From Okapia johnstoni (lineage: Eukaryota; Chordata; Mammalia; Artiodactyla; Giraffidae), in NCBI GenBank assembly GCA_024291935.2, contig CM044305.1:93364397-93428396 (forward strand): a stretch of 64,000 bases of DNA. The letters are read 5' to 3'. Shown one piece after another: positions 36,290 through 47,429 of the stretch (positions are counted from its first letter, which is position 1; each line of letters starts with the position of its first letter). Position numbers and translations under genes: made by a program. The notes beneath the pieces were generated by a model. The model saw only the letters and a program-made list of their open reading frames with translations. It did not search any database and was not told where the DNA came from.

Positions 36290-38440
36290 AAACTCTAGCA
36301 AGACTGACAGAGGAAAAAAGAGAGAAGATACATATTGCCTATATGAGAAGTGAAATATGGGATATCATGACAGACTCTAGAAATACCAAAAAGATAATAA
36401 ATAGTATGAACAACTCTGCCGGAGTCCTGCCCCAGCTGGTCAGGGTTCCCTTAGGATGGACAGCGTCGGCGATGCGAATGAGAAGACACAGCGAGTCGTG
36501 GTGTTTCCAAGTGTCTTCTGACTTTATTGTTTCTAAGACAGTTTTTATATTTTTTTGTGGTACATAGAAATAAATGTAAAGTATAGAATCATACCAATTC
36601 AGCTTAGTGGGCATACCAGTTTAGCTTAATGGGCATATGAATTCAGCTTAATGGGCCTATCAATCCAGCTTAATAGGCCAGCAGTTTTGACCTTCATTGA
36701 AACTGTTTGCCTGTTTTTAGTTACAAAAAGCCTCCTTTTGTTTACATCATCTTTCCGGCCTGGGGGCCTGCTAACATCTTGTGACTCTCCTATTGACAAG
36801 GGTTGATCAGTCAGAACGCTTTTGTATCAGGCACAGCAGGAAAGAATTTATCAACAGGAAGTTTCAAGGTAAAACCTGTTTTCGGTAATTTACTCTACGC
36901 CTCGAGCTTAACAGAAAAGAATGTGGTCCCAGAAGGTCAGCAAGCTGAAGGTCAGCTCTAAGTAAGAATCATCAGTTAATTCAACAATTGTCTTATTATT
37001 TGTATTAAAGCTAAACTTCTATTTATATAAATCTTTTAACTATTATACTTTCATTATATAGGCTAAATACGTTGAGTAAAAACATAGTGAGTAAATATAG
37101 ACTAAGTAACAGTTTCATAAAGCAATATTTTTTATATTTCCTAACAAGCCTTTTTTCCTGCAAAGGGTTTTGTGCCCATAGGGGCTATCTGTGCGGAGGC
37201 TCTCAATGCTGTTTTATTACTAGGGAGCAGTTGTGCACATTAGCTCCAAAGGCACAGGTACATTTATTAAACAAACCAATATGTTAGCAAAGGGAATTTA
37301 GATCAGCATACTCTATATCCCAGATAATTTTATTTAGGGTGCTACCACTCAGGGGCCTTGTTGATTTGAGGTTTCAGATTGATCTATTTTAGAAGAGAAT
37401 CAGGAAAAGCCTTTTGCCTAAGTCACAGAAAATAAGAAGAGATTTATTATAGCAAGCGTCAGAGAGAGAGATCTCATTTTTAAGGTGAGCGCTGAGGCAG
37501 CCTCTCGAGAATCCCTGAGGCCTGAGTTGCTCTGCTCGTCAGGTCTTCTCCTCATGACTCTGTCATGAGTGGGGATCTCGTGAGCTGGCTCCCGGCACAA
37601 CTCAAAACACATAAATTTGATAATTAGGTGTGTAATGGAGCAATTTCTCAGAAAACCAAAACTACCACAGTTCACCCAATATTAAATACACCATTTGAAG
37701 AACCTTATAACTATTATGGAAATTGAATTTATAAATTTAAAACTTTGGGAAAAAGGAAATCTCCAGGCCCATATGGTTCTAATGGAGAGTTCTACCAAAT
37801 GTTTAAGGAAGAAGCCATAGCAATTCTTCTCAATCTCTTCCAGAAAATAAAAGAATTCATTTTATAAAGTCATTATTACACTGACACCAAAACCAGACAA
37901 AGACAGTACAAAAAATAAAACTTCAGACCCATATCCCTCATGAATTTCGATGAAAAAACCTTAACAAAGTATCGGTAAATAGAATTCAGCAATATTTTAT
38001 AAGAATTTTATACCATGGAATTCATCCCATGGATACAAGTTGGTTAAATATTCAAAAATCAATAAATGAAACCCAAGTTAGTAATAGTTTAAAAAGAAAA
38101 ATCACATGACAATATCAACGGATGCAGAAAAAGCACAGGACAAAATTCAACACCTATTCAACAAAAACTTCTAGAAAGAAATAGGAATAAAGAACTTCAA
38201 CTCAATAAAGAGCATCTACAAAAACCTTACAGCTAGCATCTTACCTAGTGGAGAAAAACCTACGGCTGAATGCATTCCGAACCCCAAGATCAGGAACAAG
38301 GCAAGGATGCCTGCTCTCACTCAGCGTCGTGCTGGAAGGTCTGGATGTCCTGCAGTCTTGGTGCAGAATGGGGAATCAATCCCAAGAGAAGAAGGAAAAC
38401 AGATTTGGAAGGACAACCTTGGAAAGTCTTTAAAAATGTA
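36290..38440 (+). mobile_element. L1 ORF2 fragment split by a solo LTR
   Basis: L1 ORF2 sequence (an ASLTGRGKK-like block near 36300) runs to 36416 and resumes at 37598. It then carries the RT region: CAGGCCCATATGGTTCTAAT near 37766, NDFDKKP-like and ISTDAEKAQ-like blocks, and the SGTRQGC block near 38290. Order is lost after about 38330. Stops and frameshifts are many. Confidence 0.8.
36417..37597 (-). mobile_element. Class II (ERVK-like) solo LTR, 1,181 bp
   Basis: A solo endogenous-retrovirus LTR without internal genes. Its ends are inverted TGCCGG (36417) and CCGGCA (37597), and it is flanked by the perfect 6-bp direct repeat CAACTC at 36411-36416 and 37598-37603. Six-base duplications are typical of class II (beta-like) retroviruses. 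On the minus strand an AATAAA polyadenylation signal lies at 36528-36523, about 105 bases before the 3' end, which fits the R/U5 boundary. No gag, pol or env sequence is present. The host L1 reads across the junction. The LTR is in the same orientation as ARHGEF6. Confidence 0.85.
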
Positions 38441-38499
38441 GCCTTTGCAAACAACCAGCCCCATGAAAAAATTCAAGGGGTGGATGCAAAGAGAAAAAC

Positions 38500-39240
38500 A
38501 ACAGTACTAGGTTTCAGTGACAGTTCTTACCTCTTGCTCCTCCTTTGCCCTCCACCCCCCAGCCCACCACTGCCTACTCTTACCACGTGTGGTCTTAGCT
38601 GAAACCCACTCTCAGCGAGACAGCAGAGAAGGAATGAATATGTGGAGGTTCAGAAGAGACAAGTTCAGTCCCTGGGGGTGATTCCAAGTAACAAAAGGGG
38701 GATCAATTTTCCCTCCCCAAAATGTCTCTTTGGCACGTGGATTATATCGAGCTGAAAACAGTCAAGGCTCTAAAGACTTTCTTTTTACCTCCCCCTTAGC
38801 TGCCTAGAGAATTTAGGTAAAGGGCCTGTTCCCAGAACAAAGCTATCAGTAGAGACATCTGCAAAGAACATGGGCTGGGGGTGGTGGGGACAACTCTTGG
38901 AGATCAGAGTCCACTCTGTGTTCCATGGTCTCTGCAAGGCCCAGCAAACATTTATTTGCCAAACATTTGCTTTTCCATCTCTATGTCAATTGCCTTCCTC
39001 CCCTTTGAAGTCTCAAACGACTACCCCCAACACCCTCTTTTATCTTTAGCTGAAGATGGTATTTAAGGTGAACGTTTTGCCATTTTGGCAACTTACTCAG
39101 TTCCCCTCGGTCTCTCCCATGTAGACATATTATTAAAATTTTTTTGTGATTTTCGCTTGTTGATCTGTTTCTTATCAATTTCAAAAGAAACTAGAAGGAT
39201 AGAGGAAAATTTCTTCCTCCCCAATATAACCTAACCAGAA
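38500..39240 (+). mobile_element. Possible ERV1-type LTR, decayed
   Basis: The segment ends with a block resembling a retroviral R/U5 region: TTTGCCATTTTGGCAACTTA, then CATATTATTAAAATTTTTTT, then GATCTGTTTCTTATC. Boundaries and a target duplication were not found, so this is a tentative call. Confidence 0.35.
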
Positions 39241-39399
39241 CTAATATGAAAACATAAACCTTTTAGGTGGTGTTTCTAAGGCCATTAAAAAACTGGTCAA
39301 TTCAATTCAATCAATGAAAAAGAAATCAATCAATGTAGTGAAGAATTTAAACGGGGTATTTAGCATAACTCAAACAACAACAGTGTCACACAGGTATAG

Positions 39400-39765
39400 A
39401 CGTAAATAACCTTCCTAGGGCATTATACTAAGTGAAATAAGTCAGAGAAAGACAAATAATATACTGTACAATATAACTTATACATGGAATCTAAAAAATA
39501 AAACAAACTAGTGAATATAACAAGAAAGAAGCAAACTCACTGATACAGAAAACAAACTATTGGTGACCAGTGGGGAGAGGGAAGGGGGAGGGGAAATATA
39601 GGGATAGCGGAGTAACAGGTACAAACTATTAGGTATAAAATAAGCTACAAGGATATACTGTACAACATGAGGAATACAGCAAATATTTTATGATAACTAC
39701 AAATAGAGTATAACCCTTAAATATTGTGATCACTATATTGTATAATTTATATAATACTATGCAAC
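39400..39765 (+). mobile_element. L1 3'-UTR fragment
   Basis: CATTATACTAAGTGAAATAA, ACATGGAATCTAAAAAATAA, GGTGACCAGTGGGGAGAGGG, CACTATATTGTATAATTTAT. Confidence 0.75.
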
Positions 39766-39767
39766 TG

Positions 39768-39980
39768 GGGCTTCCCTTGTAGCTCAGTCGGTAAAGAGTC
39801 TGCCTGCAATGCAGGAGACCCGGATTCAATCCCTGGGTCAGGAAGATCCCCTGGTGAAGGAAATAGCAACCCACTCCAGTATTCTTGCCTGGGAAACCCC
39901 ATAGACAGAGGAGCCTGGTGGGCTATAGTCCATGGGGTTGCAAAGAGTTGGATACCACTTAGCGACTAAACAACAATAGC
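39768..39980 (+). mobile_element. Bov-tA SINE
   Basis: A full copy from GGGCTTCCCTTGTAGCTCAG to TACCACTTAGCGACTAAACA. It is inserted just before the end of the L1 3' UTR, which finishes with TTCAATAAAAAATG near 40000. Confidence 0.9.
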
Positions 39981-40000
39981 AAATATTTCAATAAAAAATG

Positions 40001-40618
40001 TTACAAATTTTGGGGAAAAAAGAAATCGTCCTAATTCCTATGTAAAGATCTTTTTCCCATTAACTCTCCATTCATTACTCTCCCTTGCTGAGGTATAGAT
40101 TCCTGTGCCTGCTGGTGGTGACAAGTCAAAAAGAAATCTAGTGATAACTGGTTTTCTCTGGATGTGAAGGATCTGTGTGATACACCCTGGGGATTAAAAC
40201 AGGAAGTCTAAATATAAAGCCCAGTCATGGTTTTGGATTAGAATAAGTAGGAAGAGTCATTTCTTAATCTGCCTTAATACAAATTTAATTAGCCATCTAC
40301 CTAATCCCCTCACTTGACATCTATATTTACCTGCAAAGAAGTTTTAGAAGGATTTATTGACCCCTTAACTGAATCAGCTGCAGAAAACAGAACTTGCTTA
40401 AAATATCTGCTCCAATCACATTTGCCTCAATATTTTCTTCTCATGGAAATTTTGCCAGGAAAATTTCAATGCAAAGTCCTGATAAAACCTTCACAGACTG
40501 ATAACAAGAGCTTTCTAATATCACCTGTGTCTGAGTTCCGTCACTCTTGCGGAGAGGCTTTTGTCATCATGGTCACAAAAAGCTATTCTATCTTCAGCCT
40601 TAAACTCATGTTGAAAGA
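40001..40618. other. Intron, no feature recognised
   Basis: Unique sequence between an L1 3' end and a TG microsatellite. The open frame at 40314-40655 (plus) has no known domain and reads into the simple repeat. Confidence 0.4.
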
Positions 40619-40653
40619 TGTGTGTGTGTGTCTGTCTGTCTGTGTGTGTGTGT
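40619..40653. repeat. (TG)n/(TCTG)n microsatellite
   Basis: TG units flank a TCTGTCTGTC core. Confidence 0.9.
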
Positions 40654-41309
40654 AAAACATTATACTCAAATATTCTATTTCTCAACTTTCTACAGTATTA
40701 GAGTGGTGGCTCAGTAAGTCCTCAGAAATCAACCTCCTCCTGAAGAGAGGAAGAAACTGTCTCCAGGGCTTCCGCCATAATTATCTCTAGACAAAACTTA
40801 CAGAGTATTTCTCAAACTTAAAAATCCATTCCCCAAGGGCAAACTTACCAGAGCATGAAGTGCTCATCAATGGAACAAAACTCTGCACAGCTCTCCACCG
40901 CAGAGCCATCTGTGGGCTGAGGGTTGCCTAGGACTGGAGTTCCTTTGTTTGATTTCTAAGACAAAAGAACCTGTAGCATCAGCCTGAATTGCACCCTGGC
41001 TACCATGAATGAGTATTCCAGAAATCCCGCCTCTTCCGGTGATCTCCGTGTTACACGTCTGGCCCAGCAGTAAGCAGATAGAGATCACAGAAGTCCTTTG
41101 TTCCATGCCTGATTCAACTTTATAAAGGACCCAGAAGTTGTATAGCAGAGGGTTGAAAACTCCAAATTGAAGGTTTTGTTTCTTTGAGCTACACATTTAA
41201 TCTAGAAATCGTTTTTAAAGACTCTTTAAAGATAAATGTTCTTTCCTAAGTGGACACATCACTATGGATTTTGTGGAAAGACATTCCAAAGTTGACAAGC
41301 ATATTCTAA
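40654..41309. other. Intron, no feature recognised
   Basis: An open frame on the minus strand (41196-40867) has no recognised domain and no known ARHGEF6 sequence. I do not call it a gene. Confidence 0.4.
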
Positions 41310-41436
41310 GTGTTAGTCACTCAGTCATGTCTGACTCTTTGTGACCCCATCGACTATAGCCCACCAGGCTCCTCTGTCCATGGAATGCTCCAGGCAAGAA
41401 TACTGGAGTGGGTAGCCATTCTCTTCTCCAGGGGAT
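41310..41436 (-). mobile_element. Bov-tA SINE, lacking its head
   Basis: It carries the BovA part (GTGTTAGTCACTCAGTCATG to TTCTCTTCTCCAGGGGAT) and stops there. The tRNA-derived head is missing, as in a 5'-truncated insertion. Confidence 0.85.
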
Positions 41437-41559
41437 AAAACAGCATAACGTTGAATTTATATTGTCCCTCAGCAGCATTCTAAGTAGGTTGTGGCCTTCT
41501 TACTGTTTTGTGCAGCAAGATTTGGGTGGGAAAGGATTCAAGTCAGCAAAGAGCTGATA

Positions 41560-42015
41560 CCTACTTTCCCAACAAGACATTTGCGTTACACCAAGTTAAT
41601 CTCCTCCACAGTCCCTTAAACACCCTCCACTTGAACTACCACGGATCTTTCATGGTTTTCATTCTCCCCAAACAATCACTACAACTTATATTGTCCTCCT
41701 CTCTCTTTTGGACCTATCCACACAGCCTGCGTGTCTTTGAGGGTTCAGCTCAAGTCCTATCTCCTCCAGGAAGCCTCTCTCAACCTCTCGAGTCACAGTG
41801 TACTCTCTGTCCACTGATGATCTGCTATCTATTTGACACTTCATCATCCACCACTTTGTAGTGTCCATTGGCAGCTTAATCTCCACCTCTTACCCCTCTC
41901 CCACGCTCTAAATTCATCCTGCCAACCTGCTAGAAATCTTCAGAATGATAACCTGCTGGTGCTTCCACTCAACATGTCCAAAACAACTCATCATCTCCCA
42001 GTACCAATCACCCCC

Positions 42016-42058
<43 letters not shown>

Positions 42059-43050
42059 CTTCCTATCTTCTCTATTAAAGGAGTTCAGCATGTACCAAAC
42101 ACTTCCTATGTCTAAAGCAATACATTAGGCATTATGGACACAGAAAGATATACAAAGATGAATAACTTCCATTTGACCTCCTTGTCAGGATGAGCTGGGT
42201 ACCTCTCTTCTGCTCACCATTCTCTGGATTACCTTGTATTTAGAACTTATCATTTGATATGCTAATAAGACCATCTCCTCACAAGACTATGAACACCAAG
42301 AGGGCAATAGGCATGCCTCAGGTTTCTGTGCCTCACTGGTGCCCTCATCAAAGAACTGATATCCTACTCCTGGCAAATTAACCTTTGCTGCCCAGCTAGG
42401 TGGATGACACTGCATGCCCTTAAGGAGCTCACCATCAACCTGGACCCCTAGACTTGGCATTATGGTCACCTCTTCCCTTTCCTCATAGCTAATCATCAGC
42501 AAGTTTTCTTGATTCTGTTTTCACAGTATCTACTGCATCCATCCACTTTCTCTTCCTCTCCACAGTCATCAAAGTCGATTGCTGGGACCTCAGCTTTACT
42601 GCTTTCCCCACATCCTCCTTGATTATCCCCACCACTTCCCTGCCATCCAGCCCAAATGTCACCACTGGAAAGATTTCTCTAAACCACATGCAATCCCCTG
42701 CTTACCGCTTGTCATTGTCTTCTTAAAGTAGCTCCAGCCACACCCCTTCTCTTCACTCACCTGACCCTGAACCCAAATCCTCCTACCACTCACTCATGTT
42801 TCCCTACTTTCCAGCTTTAACTTAGTACCTGCTTCTATCCTCTGCCCATCAGAAGCCTCTTTTCATCATTCAAGACCCAAGTCAAGTGCTTCTTTCCTCT
42901 TAGGTTACTGTTAATCAAATAATTTCTTTACTCTTCCAACAACTTTGTACATAGAACTTTGTGTGACTCTGTCCTAACCTGTCATGTACACACCTATCCT
43001 GACTACTAGACTGCAAAGTCCTTGGGGGCAGAGTCCATGAGGACAGATGA
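41560..43050 (+). mobile_element. L2 LINE, long composite copy
   Basis: Recognised blocks in order: CAAGTCCTATCTCCTCCAGG with AAGCCTCTC (about 41750); CAACATGTCCAAAACAACTC with ATCATC (about 41971); a GTCATCAAAGTCGATTGCTG stretch; CCACATGCAATCCCCTGC (about 42686); a 3' end CTAGACTGCAAAGTCCTTGG. The order is not that of one simple consensus, so two or more L2 copies may lie side by side. It is split by a CA microsatellite at 42017-42057. Confidence 0.7.
42017..42057. repeat. (AC)n microsatellite
   Basis: About 20 uninterrupted AC units inside L2 sequence. Confidence 0.95.
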
Positions 43051-43076
43051 TTACAACCCCCTCCCCACCAAGTGGG

Positions 43077-43395
43077 CTTCCCTGGTAGCTCAGTTGGTAA
43101 AAAGAATCCACCTGCAATGCAGGAGACCCCAGTTCAATTCCTGGGTCAGGAAGATCCCCTGGAGAAGGGATAGGCTACCCACTCCAGTATTCTTGGGCTT
43201 CACTGGTGGTTCAGATGGTAAAGAATCCACCTGCAATGCGGGAGACCTGGGTTCGATCCCTGGATTGGGAAGATCCCCTGGAGGTGGGCATGGAAACCCA
43301 CTCCAGTGTTCTTGCCCAGAGAATACTCATGGACAGAGGAGCCTGGTGGGCTACAGCCCAGGGTCGCAAAGAGTCAGACACGACTGAGTGGGTAA
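43077..43395 (+). mobile_element. Bov-tA SINE, dimeric head
   Basis: A first head (GGCTTCCCTGGTAGCTCAGT) ends at CCACTCCAGTATTCT. A second full Bov-tA follows (TGGGCTTCACTGGTGGTTCA) and ends GTCAGACACGACTGAGTG. It has the same dimer junction as the copy at 16626-16925. Confidence 0.88.
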
Positions 43396-43459
43396 GTACA
43401 GCACAGCGCCACCCAGTACCCCGGAAATACTCAACGAACAAGCTGAACAGAATTGAATG

Positions 43460-44120
43460 ACCTGCCCCACAACATTCATTCATTTTACAAATATTTACCG
43501 AGCCAAACCAACAGAAAAAAATCTCTGCCCTTGTGGCACTTATATGCTAATGGTAGAATACAGATGGTAAATGAAATAAATAAGTAAATATACAGTGATA
43601 GAAATAAATGGTAAAAAAAAAAAACAACTACAAAACGGAAAGGGGACAGGAGTAGTGGGAACAGGGTCCGATTTCCCCCTGGGTGACTGGATAAGATGCT
43701 ACTTCGAAGCCAACAAGGGAGCAAAGACCTGAAGTAGGTAAGGGTGGAGGGACAGCAGGTGAGGCAGGAACCTGTGTGGAACAGGCAACCAGGAGGCATG
43801 CGTGGCTGAAGTGGGACAAGGGGGAGAGAGGTCAAAAAGGATGTCAGAGGGGACACCAGAGGCCAAATCCTGGAGGCCATGTAGACTATTGGGATGACTT
43901 TGACCTTCACTGTTTTTGCGATGGGAGCCATTATAATACTCAAGTTACATTTTAAAAGGATCATTTTAAAAGTACCCTCTCAATCATTTTAATAGTACTC
44001 AAGGTTCGTTTTAAAAGTACCTTCTGGCTACTGAGTTTAATTTACACTATAGGAGTGACAAGGACAGGGGCAGAGATGCCAGTTAAGAAGCTACTGCAAT
44101 AAGCTAGGTGGGAGGTGGTC
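43460..44120 (+). mobile_element. Ancient mammalian repeat (family not named)
   Basis: CCTTGTGGCACTTATATGCT, then AGCCATTATAATACTCAAGT, then GAAGCTACTGCAATAAGCTA follow the layout of a well-known old interspersed repeat. I cannot assign its name securely. 43955-44025 contains a local imperfect triplication of TTTTAAAAG-type units. Confidence 0.45.
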
Positions 44121-45802
44121 CATACTCTTCCAGTCCTAGGCCTTCCCTGATGGGCAGGCCTCCTGATCCCAGTTATCCAGACCTATTCTTGACAGTTGGA
44201 AAAGAGTTTCTAAGGGTTAGGTTCCCCAGGTGCTCAAACAAGAGCCAGAGCTTGCCAAGTGCATCCTTAACTGAGTTGTAAACCAAAGAGAGTATAGGAA
44301 AAACTCAAAGAGAAGGGGTCCAAGACCAGGACAAACAGCTCAGGGTGGTTGGTTCACAAGGGAGGAGCCAGACTATATGCTACAAGGCATCCCAGTAAGG
44401 GACACTCCAAGGAGTGTGGCGTGCTGTCTGTCCGCTATCTACATCCCCTCAACAATGCTTGAGATTCCCAGGCCATGCAAGCGCTGTTCCTTTCACTTTT
44501 GTGATGAAGGCATTGAATCAGTGAACAAAATTAGGGTGAATTTGTCAAATTATTTAGTGATTCTAACAATCAGATTATACACATTAAAAGATGTAAAAGG
44601 GGTAAAAATCGGCTGTGAAAAGCATCAAAACCAAGGAAATTCCAGCCAAAGCCCATGAAAATACTTCAGGGCTCAACAGAAACTCCTTGATTCCCAGTAC
44701 AAAAAGATACTAAGACATTTACACACACACATATAATTATAAATCTGTTAGTAAACACTCATTTCATTAAAGGAAATGCTCCACCTTCACCTGACACACA
44801 ACACAGAAAAGCGTGAAGCTAAATTTTAGCTCAAATACTTTAGGGAAAAGCTCCTAACAGTGGTTATTTGGAGGAGGAGATGAGAGGGGAACTTTTATTA
44901 TCTCCATTATCTATTTCGATATGTTTTAACTTAGAGTGAGCCTATAATCTTATTAAATAATAGTATTAATTTTGAGGTATTAAAGAAGCAGAAAAGACAT
45001 CAACCAAAGGAAAAAATATACCAAGGAGCTAACTACTCAAAAGGATTCCCTGGGTAAATAGTTTTGAAGCATGAAGAGCTATAATAATGTGAATAACTGA
45101 ACCTTATTTTATCTGTATTATGACATATTTGTATAATGCCAGGGATTTTTGTTGGTTTTGTAATATAAGCAAGATTTAGTTTCTTGAAGAATAAAAGGCA
45201 AGTAAGTTATCTAAGAAAGTTCAAGAATGATTACTGATGAGTGATCAGATTGCATTTCTCTGGGTATCATCATGAAAAAGGGTAAACGGTTAGCAGTGTA
45301 CAATGAGTTTAAGGGCAATCTTATTCAGAATCAAAATGGCCAGACAGCTTCCTGCAGCCTTGTGATTGTTGTTTCTCCTACATATCTCTGAGACATTTAG
45401 ACTTAAGTCTGCTCAAAGAGTTTAGAGCTAAAAAAGGAAGTGAGCACATGGCCTCTCTTATTATTGTATTCTGCCATCAGTGATTCTTGGCGTAGCAGGA
45501 AGGACTTTGTACATGGGCTACATGGGCTAGAATTAGTAGCAGAAAGGGACATAGTTAAGGTGGAACAGTTGTCTAAGCTTTGAATTCTTTTGCTTTTTTA
45601 GTTTTTTGCCACCTTGATGTAATCTGAATACAACTTGGCTTCAAAATATCTAATCATAGATTTTTTCCCCCAGTTCTGTTCTAGTCTTTTTTTACATACA
45701 CCAGTACAAACAATTCTGGGAACCAATGAAAACTGCAAGATTTTCAGTCCAAAGACTAAGAAAAGAGTCAGAGTCAAAAGAGCTTTGAAAATATTGACTT
45801 AC
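44121..45802. other. Unique intron next to the SH3 exon
   Basis: No repeat family or additional exon is recognised. It includes the donor-side intron of the SH3 exon. Confidence 0.4.
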
Positions 45803-46004
45803 CACTGGATTTAATTTCTCGGACATAATTACTAGGGAACCAGCCCGTTCTCCCATTTAATGTGCCTTCCCACCAGCCTCCTTCTTCAACTCTAGTGACA
45901 TAAATGATGTCCCCTTTACAGACAGACAGCTCGTCTTCATTAGTCTGCTTAAAGTTGAATCTCGCCTTTACTATCAACTGGTGACTTCCATTTTCCGTCA
46001 TCTC
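45803..46004 (-). CDS. ARHGEF6: ARHGEF6 exon encoding the SH3 domain
   Basis: This 202-bp exon holds essentially the complete SH3 domain of alpha-PIX, which binds the proline-rich PIX-binding site of PAK kinases. After GAG it reads [17 protein letters not shown], then the acidic RT loop [12 protein letters not shown], then the n-Src and tryptophan region [14 protein letters not shown], then [14 protein letters not shown]. It ends with G of a split glutamate codon. All SH3 ligand-pocket hallmarks (F in ARFNF, the acidic loop, WW, P and Y of PSNYV) are present. The acceptor is ...TTTTATTTCTCCAG and the donor is GTAAGTCA. The ATG at 46001-45999 is the expected start of the known short isoform that lacks the CH domain (isoform from established knowledge; use here is inferred). 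The frame is intact. Confidence 0.97.
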
Positions 46005-46325
46005 CTGGAGAAATAAAAGTCACACCAGATTAAGTACTCATCTCAATGAGGCTGGGGGAGAAATTTTATTAATTTAGGCAAATAAAGTAGGGTGACCAAG
46101 GATAAAACCCCAGGTTTATCTCAGCCTTGAATCTTTAACTTAGGAATGGGCCTAACATAGGTAGACCTTGTGGGGGCACAGACGGTGAGAAGAAGGGGAT
46201 TAATAAAGCCTTCAAAATTGTAGGCAAACTTTTGCATTTGTGAGAATGCATATTTTGGAGGGGGCCATGCCTTCCTTTCCTTGTCCCCCACCAGTTATCT
46301 AAAGATGCTACTTTTATTTGTTTGG
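46005..46325. other. Intron, no feature recognised
   Basis: Unique intron immediately upstream (in gene sense) of the SH3 exon. No repeat is seen. Confidence 0.4.
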
Positions 46326-46435
46326 CCACACCACTCAGCTTATGGGGATCTTAGTCTCCCGACCAAGAATCAAACCCAGGCCCCCTGCAATGGAAGCATG
46401 GAGTCCTAATCACTGGACTGCCAGGGAATTCCAGA
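46326..46435 (-). mobile_element. CHR-type tRNA-Glu SINE
   Basis: Minus-strand copy: TGGCCACACCACTCAGCTTA, then GACCAAGAATCAAACCCAGG, ending GACTGCCAGGGAATTCC. Confidence 0.88.
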
Positions 46436-47080
46436 AAGATACTTATTTAAATGAGCTAGGAAACAAAGTAGATTAATAAACTATCCCACTCTGCCTGTAC
46501 CCAACACCCAGACAAAGTCTTACATAATTACATGACCAAGATTAGGTACTAACCTCCTCTCATAAAAGCTGCCTCCCACCTCCCAATTACTAAGAATATC
46601 TTAAATTGGCTAAGGCTTAGTCATATGCAAAGATCAAATATCCCATAATTACCCAAGTCAGGAGCTCTTAACCTGTCACAGGTCCCAGAGAAGCTGTTAG
46701 CTCAATGTGCCTTTACCCAAAACAGAGACTAGTAAGTTCAGGGAGAAGATTTTGCATACAGTTTGAGAGGGCCCAAGAAGTATGGAACCATACAGTGTGC
46801 ATCAGCTACTGAAAGGGATCTCTGATCTCAAAAGGTTAAGTGCTTTGGAAGTAATTAAAGTACTTTGGAACTAATAGCTCCTGATGGCTTAAAGCAAGTG
46901 GGTGGATTTTGAGATAGAATAAAGGTCTCAAAAGAGCAGAAGCGAGGGTGCTTCCTTCCAAAAGAAAGCTCCCATTAAGACCAAATGCAATGATAACTGA
47001 GCCATCCCAATACAGGAGCTCCTCTAGAGCGCAATAGGAATGCAAAGAGAAAAAGAAAATGGCAGTGATGATGATGAGAG
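46436..47080. other. Intron, no feature recognised
   Basis: Unique sequence between a CHR SINE and the region of the poly-G tract. About 47085-47140 resembles the edge of a MIR (CTGTGCCAGGCGCTATT). Confidence 0.4.
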
Positions 47081-47145
47081 CAAGTAATATATATTGATTG
47101 TCTGCACTGTGCCAGGCGCTATTTAGTTCTCTAATAAGCTGGAGG

Positions 47146-47146
<1 letters not shown>

Positions 47147-47182
<36 letters not shown>

Positions 47183-47215
47183 GGAGAGCCGGGGCGGGGG
47201 GGGGGGGGGGGGGGG
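47147..47215. repeat. Two long G runs (33 and 20 bases)
   Basis: G occupies 47147-47179 without interruption. A short CCCGGAGAGCC-type spacer and GGGGC follow, then G again at 47196-47215. Such tracts can form G-quadruplexes, but runs this pure are also a common assembly or consensus artefact. Confidence 0.9.
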
Positions 47216-47316
47216 CGGGGCTGACTGGGAAATAACAGCAAACTTCCCTCAGGAAGTCGGACTAAACAACTGACATTTGCATAGGGTTCTCAGTTTGCTC
47301 AATTCTAGAAAGGGAT

Positions 47317-47429
47317 GGGCTTCCCTGGTGGCTCAGACAGTCAAGAATCTGCCTGCAATTCTGGAGACCTGGGTTTCAGTCCCTCGGTCAGGAAGATCCC
47401 CTGGAGAAGGGAATGGCTACCCACTCCAG
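47317..47429 (+). mobile_element. Bov-tA head without 3' part
   Basis: Only the tRNA-derived head is present (GGCTTCCCTGGTGGCTCAG to CTACCCACTCCAG). It is flanked by the direct repeat TAGAAAGGGAT at 47306-47316 and 47430-47440. It has no BovA part and no A-tail. Confidence 0.88.

Noticed and set aside
40867..41196. Open frame of 109 codons on the minus strand, on the same strand as ARHGEF6
   Set aside because: No known domain, no match to ARHGEF6 protein order (the flanking exons are already contiguous in the protein), and no convincing splice context.
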